NCBI GenBank assembly: GCA_903847975.1
Contig: CAINFC010000077.1
Coordinates: 51,983 to 115,982, forward strand
DNA: 64,000 nucleotides
DNA from: an uncultured Acidobacteriota bacterium
Lineage (GTDB): Bacteria; Acidobacteriota; UBA6911; CAINFC01
Direction of reading: 5' to 3'
Part shown: piece after piece, positions 27,501 through 36,229 of the stretch
Numbering within the stretch: the first letter of the stretch is position 1
How the letters are laid out: the number at the start of each line of letters is the position of its first letter
Position numbers and translations under genes: made by a program
The notes under the pieces: generated by a model
Databases searched by the model: none
Told to the model about the DNA's origin: nothing
Seen by the model: the letters and a program-made list of their open reading frames with translations, nothing else

Positions 27501-28490
27501 TTGAAAGGGTATTCGAAAATCCGGATTTTATGCCTTCTGGCATCCATTCCCCTGGTTCTGGGTTTCCGGATGGGCCCGGCCGGCGCGGAACTGCCGCAGC
27601 TTCTGCCCGAAAAGCCCTCCATCGTTGTGGAGGTGCCGGTGGTTCTGGCCCACGTCAGCCTGAACCGGGGGAAGAAGCCCCTGGAAAAAGTCCAAAAGGA
27701 AGACCTGCAGCTTCTGGCAGATAACCGGCCGCACCCGATATCCGGTTTCGGCAGGGAGGAATGGCCGCTCAGCCTGGTTCTGGCTGTGGATGTCAGCGGG
27801 AGCATCACCTCCAACCTTCCGCTGCTGCGCCGGGCAGCCAGGGAAATTCTGGCCGTACTGCAGCCCCGGGACCGCCTGGCCCTGCTGGCCTTTTCCCACC
27901 AGGCCCGCATGATCGCCGATTTTACAGGAGACCGGGAGCTTATTCTGGAAGAGCTTTCCCTGCTGGAGGCTCACGGGGGCACGGCCCTCAACGATGCCCT
28001 TTTTGCAGCGGCCTCCGCCCTGGAAAGCCAGCCGGCGGGCAGGCGCCGGGTCATCCTTTTTCTTTCCGACAACCGGGCCATGCCGGCCAACCGCCATGGG
28101 GAAAAGGAAGCCATAGACAAGGCTCATGAAGCCGGGGCAGCTGTCCTGGGAATCCATCTCCCGCCGGATCAGGACGATTCCCTTAAGCGCCTGCTGGGCT
28201 CTCTTCCGGATTCCGGCAGAGTCCGTGCCGCCCTGAAGACCGCGGGGGATTTATACCTCTTTGCCCGGGAAACGGGCGGCGAAGTGATCCGCCTGAAGCG
28301 AAATGAAGATATGAAAGAGGCTTTCCGGCATATGGCCCGGCGGATTTCCTCCCTCTACTACCTGGCTTTTCAGCCCGAGGCAGGCATATCCGACGGCACC
28401 CTTCATCCCATCTCGGTAAGGCTGAGCTCCGAGGGGAAAAAAAGGTGGGGAAGCGCAGAAATCGTGAACCGGCGGTTCTTCCGGTATTAA
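27501..28490 (+). CDS. Secreted von Willebrand factor A domain protein (VWFA-related, acidobacterial type)
   Basis: 329 residues with a likely TTG start at 27501 after AAGGA; the nearby ATG at 27487 runs into a stop. The first 28 residues form a signal peptide. A short beta region (VVEVPVVLAHVSLNRGKKPLEKVQKEDLQLLADNRP) precedes a VWA domain with an intact MIDAS: DVSGSIT, GGTALND and LFLSDN. The layout matches the VWFA-related family that is expanded in Acidobacteriota. VWA domains bind metal and mediate protein contacts. Partners are unknown. The C terminus ends ...RRFFRY without an anchor. Confidence 0.85.
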   Translation: MKGYSKIRILCLLASIPLVLGFRMGPAGAELPQLLPEKPSIVVEVPVVLAHVSLNRGKKPLEKVQKEDLQLLADNRPHPISGFGREEWPLSLVLAVDVSGSITSNLPLLRRAAREILAVLQPRDRLALLAFSHQARMIADFTGDRELILEELSLLEAHGGTALNDALFAAASALESQPAGRRRVILFLSDNRAMPANRHGEKEAIDKAHEAGAAVLGIHLPPDQDDSLKRLLGSLPDSGRVRAALKTAGDLYLFARETGGEVIRLKRNEDMKEAFRHMARRISSLYYLAFQPEAGISDGTLHPISVRLSSEGKKRWGSAEIVNRRFFRY

Positions 28491-28839
28491 ATTGCACAAT
28501 AAAAGAAATCCCTAGCCCTTTTTCGGGCCTGATTTGCCCGCCGGTTTTTTATCAAGCAATGTCTGTTCCATCAAAAATTTAAGCAATTTACTATGTTTTG
28601 ACAGAGCCTGAAAAATTTTTTACAAAATTTGTATTTTTCTTAAATTCGCTCAAAACCGCTCCTAGTTTGCCTTTGATGGGTATTTACCCGCAAAGTGTTG
28701 AAGATGTTGATATTAAATTAAAAATCACCCTTGACAAAAAGAGGCATCTAATACTAAATATTGTGTTAGCTTTAATGACACCTCAATATTTAGATGTAGG
28801 GTGTCATAATGTTCAACAGCTATATGGAGGATAAACACC
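28491..28839 (+). promoter_or_regulatory. AT-rich control region with two promoters and alternative hairpins
   Basis: This 349-base region is strikingly AT-rich next to GC-rich neighbours. A first promoter is TTGACA (28598-28603), 17 bases, TACAAA (28621-28626); its -10 lies inside the perfect palindrome TACAAA-A-TTTGTA (28621-28633). A second TTGACA is at 28731-28736, with AT-rich -10 candidates around 28752-28760. After it, CTAAATATTG (28754-28763) can pair with CAATATTTAG (28784-28793), while ATGACACC (28775-28782) can pair with GGTGTCAT (28800-28807). The second stem encloses one arm of the first, so the two cannot form fully together. A GGAGG site (28826-28830) follows. The open frame 28598-28834 overlaps these signals and is not accepted as a gene. 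Confidence 0.55.
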
Positions 28840-28911
28840 ATGGCAACTGCTAAGAAAGCTCCGGCCAAGAAGGCTGAAAAGAAACCAGCAAAGCCAGCCA
28901 AGAAGAAGTAG
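28840..28911 (+). CDS. 23-residue Lys/Ala/Pro-rich basic peptide, copy 1
   Basis: A 23-codon frame, ATG at 28840 to TAG, preceded by GGAGG with 9 bases spacing and followed 25 bases later by a strong intrinsic terminator. The peptide reads as repeated AKK, PAKK and PAKP units with one Glu; it has eleven lysines and no hydrophobic residues, like the tail of a histone H1-like protein. It resembles lysine/alanine-rich nucleoid proteins but is far shorter. The dedicated promoter, ribosome site and terminator argue that it is really expressed. Likely DNA- or RNA-binding; not recognised as a named family. Confidence 0.7.
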   Translation: MATAKKAPAKKAEKKPAKPAKKK

Positions 28912-28936
28912 TTTTTCTGTGGCTCAGAAAAAATTA

Positions 28937-28965
28937 GGGGATCGTAAACAGATCCCCTTTTTTTT
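28937..28965 (+). terminator. Intrinsic terminator after peptide copy 1
   Basis: GGGGATC and GATCCCC (7-base perfect stem, 7-base loop) are followed by eight T residues. Confidence 0.9.
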
Positions 28966-29027
28966 CGCAGAATCTGCTTTCCACTGGGGTTCAGGATTTT
29001 TCCCCAAGCTTTAAGGAGATGAAAACT

Positions 29028-29099
29028 ATGGCCTGCGCAAAGAAACCAGCTGCAAAAAAGACGGAAAAAAAGCCCGCCAAGCCGGCAGCAAAGAAATAA
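29028..29099 (+). CDS. 23-residue Lys/Ala/Pro-rich basic peptide, copy 2
   Basis: A second 23-codon frame, ATG at 29028 to TAA, preceded by AAGGAG (29013-29018). It is a diverged paralogue of the peptide at 28840: same length, same KPAKPA core (TEKKPAKPA here, AEKKPAKPA there), but with a Cys at residue 3. It is followed by its own terminator. Because the stronger promoters lie before copy 1 and copy 1 has a terminator, copy 2 is probably expressed by partial read-through or its own weak promoter. Confidence 0.65.
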   Translation: MACAKKPAAKKTEKKPAKPAAKK

Positions 29100-29126
29100 A
29101 GCCTTTCGTCGTAGGGTAGCTCAATA

Positions 29127-29160
29127 AAGGAGGTCGGACCACGGCCTCCTTTTTCTTTTT
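29127..29160 (+). terminator. Intrinsic terminator after peptide copy 2
   Basis: AGGAGGTC pairs with GGCCTCCT (one T-G wobble) and is followed by TTTTTCTTTTT. It abuts the start of the phosphoesterase gene. Confidence 0.85.
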
Positions 29161-29172
29161 ATGAGGGGCAAA

Positions 29173-30330
29173 ATGAGGTGGAGAGGGATTAAAACCTGGC
29201 TGGCTGGCGGCATGCTATTGCTGGCTGGCCTGTCGGGCGCTTTTTTCAGATCGCCCGGACGCCCGGATACATTGAAAATGACGCCGTACCTCCAGGCGGT
29301 AGGCCCCGACAGCATATGTGTCCTGGCAGAAGACGATTCGGACGCCCCGATTACGGTGGAATACGGCCCTACAGAATCATACGGAAGGACGGCACAAACC
29401 GGGACCACGACTGCAACAAATGTTTCTCCAGCCACTTACATCCACAACCTCCATCTCACCGGGCTCGAGGCCCATACCCTTTACCACTACCGCCTGTTCC
29501 GGGAGGCGCCCCTTTCCGATGATTTCGTTTTTACCACCGCATCCGCTCCCGGCACTCCCTTCCGTTTCGCCTGGATGGCCGATATGCGTACCGGGGTCGA
29601 TGTTCATGACCAGATTGCCGCACGAATCAAAAATGAAAGTCCCCTCTTTTCCCTGTATGGCGGCGATTTAGCTGCAGACAGCAGCTATGCTACCTTCAAG
29701 TACGAATTTTTTCGCCCTAACCAGCTGGCACTTATCTCCGGAATCCCGTTTTTCACTGCTGTCGGAAACCACGAAGGGTGGAGCGCAAACACCCAGGCAT
29801 TCCTGGAGGCCCCTGCATCAGCCTCCGGCACCCAGGCCTATTACTCCTTTGATTATGGGGACTTGCATGTTCTGGTCCTCAATACCAACCTGGATTATTC
29901 GCCCGATTCCGCCCAGTATGCTTTTGCCCGCAGCGACCTGGAATCGGCCACCCGTCGCTGGAAAGTGGTGATATCCCACAGCCCGGCCTACTGTGCCGGC
30001 GGCCACGGCGAAGATGCCGGCATGGTTCGTATGACCGGGGATCTGTTTGAGCCGAACCGCGTACACCTGGTGATTTCGGGGCATTCCCACTTCTACCAGC
30101 ACAGCCTGGTCCGGGGCATCCATCACCTGGTCATCGGTTCGGCGGGCGCTCCGCTGCATACCCCGGGTACCGCGGATTATGTGATAAAAAGCGCAAAGGA
30201 CTACAACTACGCCATCGGCGACGTCACGCCCTGGTCTCTGCAGATCGTGGTTTACAACCATACGGGACTCATCCTCGACCAGATACGGCTGGGCCAGGAC
30301 GTTTTTCTCCCGCTGCTGGTTTCCAAGTAA
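29173..30330 (+). CDS. Secreted calcineurin-like metallophosphoesterase
   Basis: 385 residues from ATG 29173, preferred over ATG 29161 because GAGGGG lies just before it. Residues 1-25 form a signal peptide. An Fn3-like N-terminal domain, as in purple acid phosphatases (TPYLQAVGPDSICVLAEDD), precedes the phosphoesterase domain with YGGDLA, VGNHEGW (GNHE), ISHSPAYCAGGHGED and ISGHSHFYQH (GHxH). The expected first Asp-x-His of the dimetal site is replaced by WMADMRTG. It would cleave phosphomonoesters or diesters outside the cytoplasm. It ends VFLPLLVSK, one of five such endings here. The terminator directly upstream means it needs read-through or an unseen promoter. Confidence 0.85.
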   Translation: MRWRGIKTWLAGGMLLLAGLSGAFFRSPGRPDTLKMTPYLQAVGPDSICVLAEDDSDAPITVEYGPTESYGRTAQTGTTTATNVSPATYIHNLHLTGLEAHTLYHYRLFREAPLSDDFVFTTASAPGTPFRFAWMADMRTGVDVHDQIAARIKNESPLFSLYGGDLAADSSYATFKYEFFRPNQLALISGIPFFTAVGNHEGWSANTQAFLEAPASASGTQAYYSFDYGDLHVLVLNTNLDYSPDSAQYAFARSDLESATRRWKVVISHSPAYCAGGHGEDAGMVRMTGDLFEPNRVHLVISGHSHFYQHSLVRGIHHLVIGSAGAPLHTPGTADYVIKSAKDYNYAIGDVTPWSLQIVVYNHTGLILDQIRLGQDVFLPLLVSK

Positions 30331-30343
30331 GAAGATCCGCCCG

Positions 30344-30638
30344 TCAAATAAGTCGGCTTCGCAAAAAGTCGAGAGTTCTCGCGGAAGCCCTGTAGGGGCT
30401 TCGGATCGCAGCCCGGGGTTGGCGCGCTTCGCGCCTACCCCGGGTAGGAACACCCGTTGGCAACAACCCTGAAAGGGTTGCGCATATTCCACCCATACCA
30501 CGTGTTTGCTCAGCCCTTTCAGACATCTGGTTCTGGAAAATCCGCCCACCCGGGGTAGCGCCTATGCGGCGCAACCCCGGACTGTGTTCCGGAACCCCTT
30601 TCGGGGTTCCAGACTTTTTTGCAAAGCCATCAAATAAG
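30344..30638. repeat. MITE-like palindromic element with terminal inverted repeats and 9-base direct repeats
   Basis: The direct repeat TCAAATAAG occurs at 30344-30352 and 30630-30638. Just inside lie imperfect inverted ends: GGCTTCGCAAAAAGTC on the left and, reading the other strand, GGCTTTGCAAAAAAGTC on the right. The 277-base interior is a chain of hairpins: GAAGCCC/GGGCTTC (30384-30402), CCCGGGGT/ACCCCGGG with an inner GGCGCG/CGCGCC (30412-30444), CAACCC/GGGTTG (30464-30480), CCGGGGT/ACCCCGG (30550-30580), and GGAACCCC/GGGGTTCC (30591-30610). No coding frame is credible. It has the form of a non-autonomous mobile repeat. The right direct repeat includes the stop codon of the adjacent sulfatase gene. 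Confidence 0.7.
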
Positions 30639-32156
30639 CCAGCGGCGGGCAATCTGGTCCTTTTCGTCGGCGGTAATCAGGAAGTCCAGCAGACGTCCGG
30701 TGAGATCGCGGACGGTCCCCTGGCAGGCGGGATCGGCATATAGATTGCGATATTCGTGCGGATCGCTTTCCAGGTCGTAAAGCTCCCCCGGCCCGCCGGG
30801 GTAATAGTTAAGCTTCCACCGGGCGGTGCGGATCATTTTGGCATCCGGATGCAGAATCCCTCCCACACCTTTCCCCGGAACAAAAGGAAGGTCCAACTGC
30901 CCCCCGGTGATCACCTCCGGAATGATATTCTCGGCAAACACGAATTCCCTGGGCTCATATCCTCCCTGCCCGGGTTGGATCAGCCCGGCGAAACTGCGCC
31001 CCTGACAGTTTTCCGGCACGGACACCCCGCAAAGGTCGGAGATCGTGGGCAGAAGGTCCACCGTTTCGACCAGGGCGTCCCGGCGGCGCGCAGGAAGTTT
31101 TTCGGGATGGCGGATGAGCAGCGGCACGTGAACCGAATCCTCGAAAAAGACGTTCTTCCCCTCCAACCCGTGTTCCATCAGCTGATCTCCGTGGTCGGAG
31201 GTAAAGATTACAATGGTGTTGCGCGCCTGCTCCGATTTCTCCAACACTTCCAGGATCCGGCCGACCTCCCGGTCCACCATGGAAACTCCGCCATAATAAC
31301 TGCGCAGCACCCATTGCAGCCGCTCCTCCTCCATCCGGTATTCCCCCTTTCCCCGAAGGATCTGGGCTTGCACCGGGCGCGGCAGGGTTTTCATGTAATC
31401 CATGGTCACCGGGCGCGGCAGGGGAATCTGCTCCCGGTCGTACAGGGAGTCGAACGGCGCGGCGACGGTATGGGGGGAGTGCGGCTTAAAGAAGGAAGAA
31501 AAAAGAAAAAAGGGCTCGGGGGAGGAAAGGAAGTCCCGGAGCATGTCGCAGGTCCGGGCGCCGACCCAGGCGGTGGGGGTAAATTCGTAGTCGATGACCG
31601 CGCGGAAGGGGTTTTTGCCCGGGATACGCTCTTTTACCGTTGAATTGTAATGAATGGCGGCCTGGGGATCGTTCCGGCTACGCCACAGCACATAATCAGA
31701 ATATGGATCGGTTTTGGGAATGCCGTCATCGAGCAGCACCCGGTCAAAGCCGGTGGACCGGGCATGGTCGGAGGTCGGGGGGTGGAAGTGGAGCTTGCCG
31801 ACCGATCCCGTCCGGTAGCCGGCCTGCTGGAACAGCCGCTGCCACATCACTTCCTTCGGGTCACAGGGGGTGTAGTTGACCCGGTTTTTATGGCTGTGCG
31901 GGTAGCGCCCGGTGAAGAAGCTGATCCGTGAGGGAACGCAGACCGGAGCCTGCACAAATGCGCGGGTCAGATTCACCGATTCCACCGCCAGGCGGTCGAT
32001 CGCCGGAGTCCGGATGAGGCGGTTGCCGTTAGCCCCCAGGCAGTCGGCCCGCAGCTGGTCCGCCATGATAAACAGCACGTTGGGAGGCCGCGGCGAATGG
32101 GCACCCGGTGCCGCGGCTGCCGCGGCACCGGTCTGCAGGAACATTCTACGGTTCAT
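30630..32156 (-). CDS. Tat-exported type I sulfatase
   Basis: 508 residues with a twin-arginine-like leader (NRRMFLQTG then Ala-rich to about 18). PPNVLFIMADQLRADCLG carries the metal-binding Asp residues. The modified nucleophile is Cys 73 in CVPSR, the CxPSR signature that is oxidised to formylglycine. TGRYPHSH, IVIFTSDHGDQLMEHGL with the second metal site, and GELYDLESDPHEYRNL near the C terminus complete the alkaline-phosphatase-like fold. It would hydrolyse sulfate esters of sugars or other compounds outside the cytoplasm. It lies 20 bases after a second sulfatase gene on the same strand. The maturation enzyme is not in the window. The stop codon lies in the right direct repeat of the adjacent MITE-like element. 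Confidence 0.93.
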   Translation of the reverse strand: MNRRMFLQTGAAAAAAPGAHSPRPPNVLFIMADQLRADCLGANGNRLIRTPAIDRLAVESVNLTRAFVQAPVCVPSRISFFTGRYPHSHKNRVNYTPCDPKEVMWQRLFQQAGYRTGSVGKLHFHPPTSDHARSTGFDRVLLDDGIPKTDPYSDYVLWRSRNDPQAAIHYNSTVKERIPGKNPFRAVIDYEFTPTAWVGARTCDMLRDFLSSPEPFFLFSSFFKPHSPHTVAAPFDSLYDREQIPLPRPVTMDYMKTLPRPVQAQILRGKGEYRMEEERLQWVLRSYYGGVSMVDREVGRILEVLEKSEQARNTIVIFTSDHGDQLMEHGLEGKNVFFEDSVHVPLLIRHPEKLPARRRDALVETVDLLPTISDLCGVSVPENCQGRSFAGLIQPGQGGYEPREFVFAENIIPEVITGGQLDLPFVPGKGVGGILHPDAKMIRTARWKLNYYPGGPGELYDLESDPHEYRNLYADPACQGTVRDLTGRLLDFLITADEKDQIARRWLI

Positions 32157-32176
32157 CGGGAAAATCCGGCGGGCGG

Positions 32177-33634
32177 TTACTGGAAATATTTTTTAACGAT
32201 CCAGTCCGGCTGCCACTGGTCGGGAACCCGGGCTTTGCCGGTCAGATCGATCGGCGCCGGAGGCTTGCTTTGCGTCGGAATTTCCAGCGTATCCCCGACT
32301 TTGGACTGCCATTGTTTCATCAGGTCCAAGAGGCGGGGCAGCTGGCCGGCGTATTCTTTCCTGTCGATCAGGTTGGCGATCTCGTTGGGGTCGTTTTTCA
32401 GGTCGAACAGCTGCAGGTAGCCGATTTTGGGATAGGCAATCAGCTTCCAGCGCTCGTCCCGCACCGCGCGCTGGATTTCCAGGTAGGGTAAAAACGCCGA
32501 ATCGCGAACCCGGTCCTTTTTTCCCTCCCAGACGGGCTTCAGGCTCTCCCCTTCCATGCCGGCCGGGGGAGCGATGCCGACCTGCTCGCAGATGGTGGGG
32601 AACAGGTCCAGCAGATAGGTAAAAGAGGCATTGGACTTGCCCTTGGGAATCCCGGATCCGATCAGGATCAGGGGGACCTTCATGCTGTGTTCGAAGACGC
32701 TCTGTTTCCCCAGCAGCCCGTGGCTGCCCAGGGCCAGGCCGTTGTCGGCGGCATAGATAATGATTGTGTTTTCCGCCTGGCCGGTCTCTTTCAACACCGT
32801 CAGGATACGGCCGATCTGCTCGTCCAGGTGGGTGACCATCCCATAGTACTCCGCCAGCTGGTCGCGGATCATGGCTTCGGTGCGAGGCCAGGCGCCCAGG
32901 TTTTCATCCCGGCCGCCGTTCATCATCCCGTTATCGAAGGGCAGCTGCGGCAGGAAATTGGGCGGCAGCGGAGGCAGGCTTCGGTAGTAGGGCTCCCGGT
33001 AGCTCACGGGAGGCATGCGCGGATCGTGAGGCGCGGTGAAAGCGACGTAGGCAAAAAACGGCTGCTGGCCGCTGTAGCCGCGCAGGAATTCGATCGCCGA
33101 GTCGGCAAACATTTCGCTGGAGAACTTCTCCCCGGTGCGCTGCGGCGTCAGCTTGCCGTCGGGGCCCAGGTCGCGGACCGGCACCCTGGTATGATCGGAC
33201 ATGCCGCCGAACATGATGGTTTTCCCACGCTGGAAGGCCCGCAGCCAGGAGGCCTCACCGTTGTGCCATTTGCCGGTGCCGAAAGTGACATAGCCGTGCT
33301 CCTGCAGGTACTCGGGAAGCAGCTTGACCCCTTTCAGTGCAACCGTGTCGATGTGCAGCCAGGTTTTTCCGCTCATCAGCATGGCCCGGCTGGGCACGCA
33401 GACCGCTCCGCTGTTGCCCCCGAAGGTGTAGTTGCTGCGAAAGCTGAAGCCGGCGGCAACCAGCTTGTCGAGGTTGGGGGTGCGGATGTGCGGATTCCCG
33501 TAGGCGGCAATGGTATCGGCTCGCTGGTCATCGGCAAAAAGGAAAAGAATATTCGGCCTGCCGGCAGCCGCCAGGCCGTTGTGCGAAGCAGCCATGACGA
33601 TCAGCAGCAGAGGGAGGTAAAATTTGTTTTTCAT
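32177..33634 (-). CDS. Secreted type I sulfatase
   Basis: 485 residues from the ATG at 33634, preceded by GGAAG; the upstream in-frame codons to 33748 have no support. A signal peptide (about residues 1-24) precedes RPNILFLFADDQRADTI with the metal Asp pair. Cys 79 in CVPSR is the nucleophile precursor. IIIYAADNGLALGSHGLLGK holds the second metal cluster, and LQLFDLKNDPNEIANL is the typical closing segment. First gene of a two-sulfatase operon; the pair are divergent paralogues rather than a recent duplication, suggesting different sulfate positions on one glycan. Possible link with the fucosidase at 11.6 kb is inference. Confidence 0.93.
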   Translation of the reverse strand: MKNKFYLPLLLIVMAASHNGLAAAGRPNILFLFADDQRADTIAAYGNPHIRTPNLDKLVAAGFSFRSNYTFGGNSGAVCVPSRAMLMSGKTWLHIDTVALKGVKLLPEYLQEHGYVTFGTGKWHNGEASWLRAFQRGKTIMFGGMSDHTRVPVRDLGPDGKLTPQRTGEKFSSEMFADSAIEFLRGYSGQQPFFAYVAFTAPHDPRMPPVSYREPYYRSLPPLPPNFLPQLPFDNGMMNGGRDENLGAWPRTEAMIRDQLAEYYGMVTHLDEQIGRILTVLKETGQAENTIIIYAADNGLALGSHGLLGKQSVFEHSMKVPLILIGSGIPKGKSNASFTYLLDLFPTICEQVGIAPPAGMEGESLKPVWEGKKDRVRDSAFLPYLEIQRAVRDERWKLIAYPKIGYLQLFDLKNDPNEIANLIDRKEYAGQLPRLLDLMKQWQSKVGDTLEIPTQSKPPAPIDLTGKARVPDQWQPDWIVKKYFQ

Positions 33635-34182
33635 GGGCGGACTTCCTTCTGATGGATTCGGTTTGATCCTCGGGATACATTCCAGAGTCCCAAAGATAAT
33701 ACCCGAAAACCGGACAGCCGCTTTACACGAAACGCTCGAAAAAGACAAACCGGCAAAAGATTCCTCTCCCCCCCGAAATGGGGTGATTTCTTCTTTTTTC
33801 CTTTCTGATAATCCGGCAAAAAGTCGAAATTCATTTTTTATTCTGCCGTCCCTTACGGGACTTGCGTGTGTACTGCACGGGACGAAATTGCGGAGATCGT
33901 ACCGTTGTACCCCGGCCTTGCCTTGTCGGGCCTCGCGTAATCCGGCACAGGACTGTGATTCCGAGGCATAGTCCCGTCAGGGACGGCCGAACATAGCAAT
34001 ACATACTTTTTACAAGTTCATCAGCTCTGATGATCTCGCAAAAAATCTTTGCTCAGAGTACAAGCTTTAGCTTGCTTGGCACAAGCGGAAACCTGCTTGT
34101 AGCACGCAGCCTAAAGGCTGTACTCAAAACGGTTTTCATTTGTAAGTTTGTTTTCGGGTGTTTTTAGGCCTTTTTCCGGGGC
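33635..34182. repeat. Hairpin-rich repeat region with a cloverleaf-like unit
   Basis: No gene is supported in this 548-base gap. It holds GTCCC/GGGAC hairpins at 33848-33861 and 33971-33984 and a GGCAAAAAGTCGA stretch near 33824 that resembles the end of the element at 30.35 kb. The best structure is 34056-34125: GAGTACA (34056-34062) and TGTACTC (34119-34125) enclose three hairpins, CAAGC-TTTA-GCTTG, ACAAGCGG-AAA-CC(T)GCTTGT and CAGCC-TAAA-GGCTG. The whole can fold as a four-way junction in DNA or RNA. This looks like a dispersed, probably non-coding repeat. Confidence 0.6.
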
Positions 34183-35214
34183 TCAGTTCCAGCGGAACCA
34201 GCGCAGGGCCAGGTAAAAGGAGAGCACGCACCAGGCGGATAAAAGGACCACGGGCAGGCCTTGCGAATAGAGCGGAGCGCCCTCCAGGATCACGGCCCGC
34301 AGGGCGTTGTTCATCTGGGTCAGCGGCAGCGCCTGAATGACCGGCTGCACCACGGCCGGAAAGCGCTCCGAGGAAAAGAAGATGCCGGAAAAAAGCCATT
34401 GCGGCAACAAAACCAGGTTGATCAGCCCCGACACCGTCTCAATTTTCTGCGCCCGGCTGGCCACCAGCAGTCCAAGCCCGGCGAAGGACAGCGAACCCAG
34501 GAGAGCCAGCGCCAGGATGGCGGCCCAGTTCCCCCGGATGCGCAGATCGAAAAGCAGGTACCCCACGCCAAGAAGCAGGCCGGTTTCCGGAAGCATGAAC
34601 AGGATGCGGGCCGACATCATGGACAGCAGGAAGCTGCTTCGAGGCATGGGCGTCGCCACCAGTCGCTTGACCAGCTTGCGCACCCGCATTTCCACGATGA
34701 CAAAACCGACGCCCCAAAGGCCGCCGCTCATGAAGTTCAGCCCCAGAAGCCCGGGAATCAGGAAATCCACGTAGCGGGCGCCGGGCTCCGTCACCGGCTG
34801 CTCACCGACCGCCAGCGGATCCTTCCGGCCGGCAGCCCGCTGCAGGGCATCGTCCACCCGGATGCGCGCCGAAGCGCTTTCGCTCCGCGCCGGATCGAAG
34901 CGGTAAACCAGCGGGTCTCCCGGCTGAATAACCACTTCCGTTCTGGCCAAAGTCAACCGGCGGCGGCATTCTTCCACCGGAAAGACCGCGGCCTGAAACT
35001 GCCCGGACTGCTCCAGCCAGGACCGTATCTGCACGGCCTGCGGGTGCTCCACGATATCGACGGGAATTTTATGCGCCGGCTGGTGGCGGAAGGCCACCCC
35101 CAGGCCGAGCGTCAGCAGAACAGGAAAGCCGTACACCCAGAAAATCGTCTCCGGGGTGCGCAGCAGCTCCCGCAGCCGCATCAGGAAAAGCTCTCTAATT
35201 GGATCCCATCTCAT
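34183..35214 (-). CDS. ABC-2 type exporter permease
   Basis: About 343 residues from ATG 35214 (a GTG at 35220 is also in frame). Both starts lie inside the end of the upstream ATPase gene, so the two are translationally coupled. The architecture is one membrane helix near residue 20-40, a large extracytoplasmic domain (about 45-165), then five membrane helices; [22 protein letters not shown] and [18 protein letters not shown] are typical of ABC2_membrane_3/NodJ-DrrB-type permeases. With the ATPase it would export a lipid, polysaccharide or drug-like molecule across the inner membrane. Cargo unknown. Confidence 0.88.
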   Translation of the reverse strand: MRWDPIRELFLMRLRELLRTPETIFWVYGFPVLLTLGLGVAFRHQPAHKIPVDIVEHPQAVQIRSWLEQSGQFQAAVFPVEECRRRLTLARTEVVIQPGDPLVYRFDPARSESASARIRVDDALQRAAGRKDPLAVGEQPVTEPGARYVDFLIPGLLGLNFMSGGLWGVGFVIVEMRVRKLVKRLVATPMPRSSFLLSMMSARILFMLPETGLLLGVGYLLFDLRIRGNWAAILALALLGSLSFAGLGLLVASRAQKIETVSGLINLVLLPQWLFSGIFFSSERFPAVVQPVIQALPLTQMNNALRAVILEGAPLYSQGLPVVLLSAWCVLSFYLALRWFRWN

Positions 35215-36166
35215 CTTCACGGAACTGTTTCCCCGTCAGTTTCACAAAAACGTCCTCCAGGCTGGCATGGCGGATGATCAGCCGCGCCAGGGCGAGCTTC
35301 TTTTCCTGCAGCCGGCGCAGCAGCTCCGGGATCACCACATGGGGATCCGTGGTGGTCAGCAGCACGGCGCTGCCGTCCTTGCGAAAGGAGGAACATTTCG
35401 GAAGGGTTTCCAGGGACACCACGAACTCCACGGGAGCGCCGCCCTCTGCCGCAGGGAGCTCGAACTCCACCACGTGATCTCCCCCGATGGAATAGATCAG
35501 GTCCCGCGGGGACCCCAGAGCGATCACCTTCCCCCGGTCGATGATTGCCACCCGGTCGCACAGCTTTTCGGCTTCATCCATGTAATGGGTGGTCAGCAGG
35601 ATGGTCCTTCCCCGGCTGCGCAGGCAGCGGATCGTCTCCCAGAGCTGCAGGCGGGATTGCGGATCCAGCCCGGTGGTCGGCTCATCCAGGAAGAGCAGCT
35701 CCGGGTCTCCGGCCAGGGCGCAGGCCACGGCCAGCCTCTGACGCTGCCCGCCGGAGAGGTTCTCCACCCGGGCCCGTGCTTTTTCGGTCAGGCCGACTTC
35801 GCGGAGCAGCTCCTCCACCGCTCCCCCCTGGCGGTAGAAGCTGCGGAAGAGCTGCAGGGTTTCGATAACCCGCAGCTTGTCCGAAAAACGGGTTTCCTGC
35901 AGAGAAATGCCCATGCGCTGGCGGAGCTCCGCGGCGTGCTTCGCCCACTGCATCCCCAGCACCTCTACCTCCCCGGCGCTGGGCTCCAGCAGGCCTTCCA
36001 GAATTTCGATGGTAGTGGTCTTTCCGGCTCCGTTCAACCCAAGCAAACCGAAGCACTCGCCGGAGGGGATCAGCAGATCCAGGCCGTTCAGGGCATCGAC
36101 CCGCATACCGCGGTTGAGGTAGGTCTTGCAAAGCTGGTGGCAGAAGACCGCCGGCGGCTTGGACAC
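35195..36166 (-). CDS. ABC transporter ATP-binding protein
   Basis: 323 residues. Walker [11 protein letters not shown]-loop [10 protein letters not shown], signature [15 protein letters not shown], Walker [13 protein letters not shown] and the H-loop [17 protein letters not shown] are all intact. The C-terminal 80 residues form the extra domain common in DrrA/CcmA-type exporters. It powers the permease encoded downstream, whose gene overlaps this one. It follows the PpiD-like gene by 63 bases on the same strand, so the three may be co-transcribed; a shared role in the cell envelope is plausible. Confidence 0.94.
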   Translation of the reverse strand: MSKPPAVFCHQLCKTYLNRGMRVDALNGLDLLIPSGECFGLLGLNGAGKTTTIEILEGLLEPSAGEVEVLGMQWAKHAAELRQRMGISLQETRFSDKLRVIETLQLFRSFYRQGGAVEELLREVGLTEKARARVENLSGGQRQRLAVACALAGDPELLFLDEPTTGLDPQSRLQLWETIRCLRSRGRTILLTTHYMDEAEKLCDRVAIIDRGKVIALGSPRDLIYSIGGDHVVEFELPAAEGGAPVEFVVSLETLPKCSSFRKDGSAVLLTTTDPHVVIPELLRRLQEKKLALARLIIRHASLEDVFVKLTGKQFREDEMGSN

Positions 36167-36229
36167 GGGGGAGTGAGGGCGGGATGGGCCCGGGGAGGCC
36201 GGGAGGCGCTCCCCGGGCGGGAAAAAGGG

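Noticed and set aside
28598..28834. A 78-codon frame in the AT-rich region before the basic peptide
   Set aside because: It overlaps two promoter candidates and both leader hairpins, has no ribosome site, and starts on a non-ATG codon within a -35 element.
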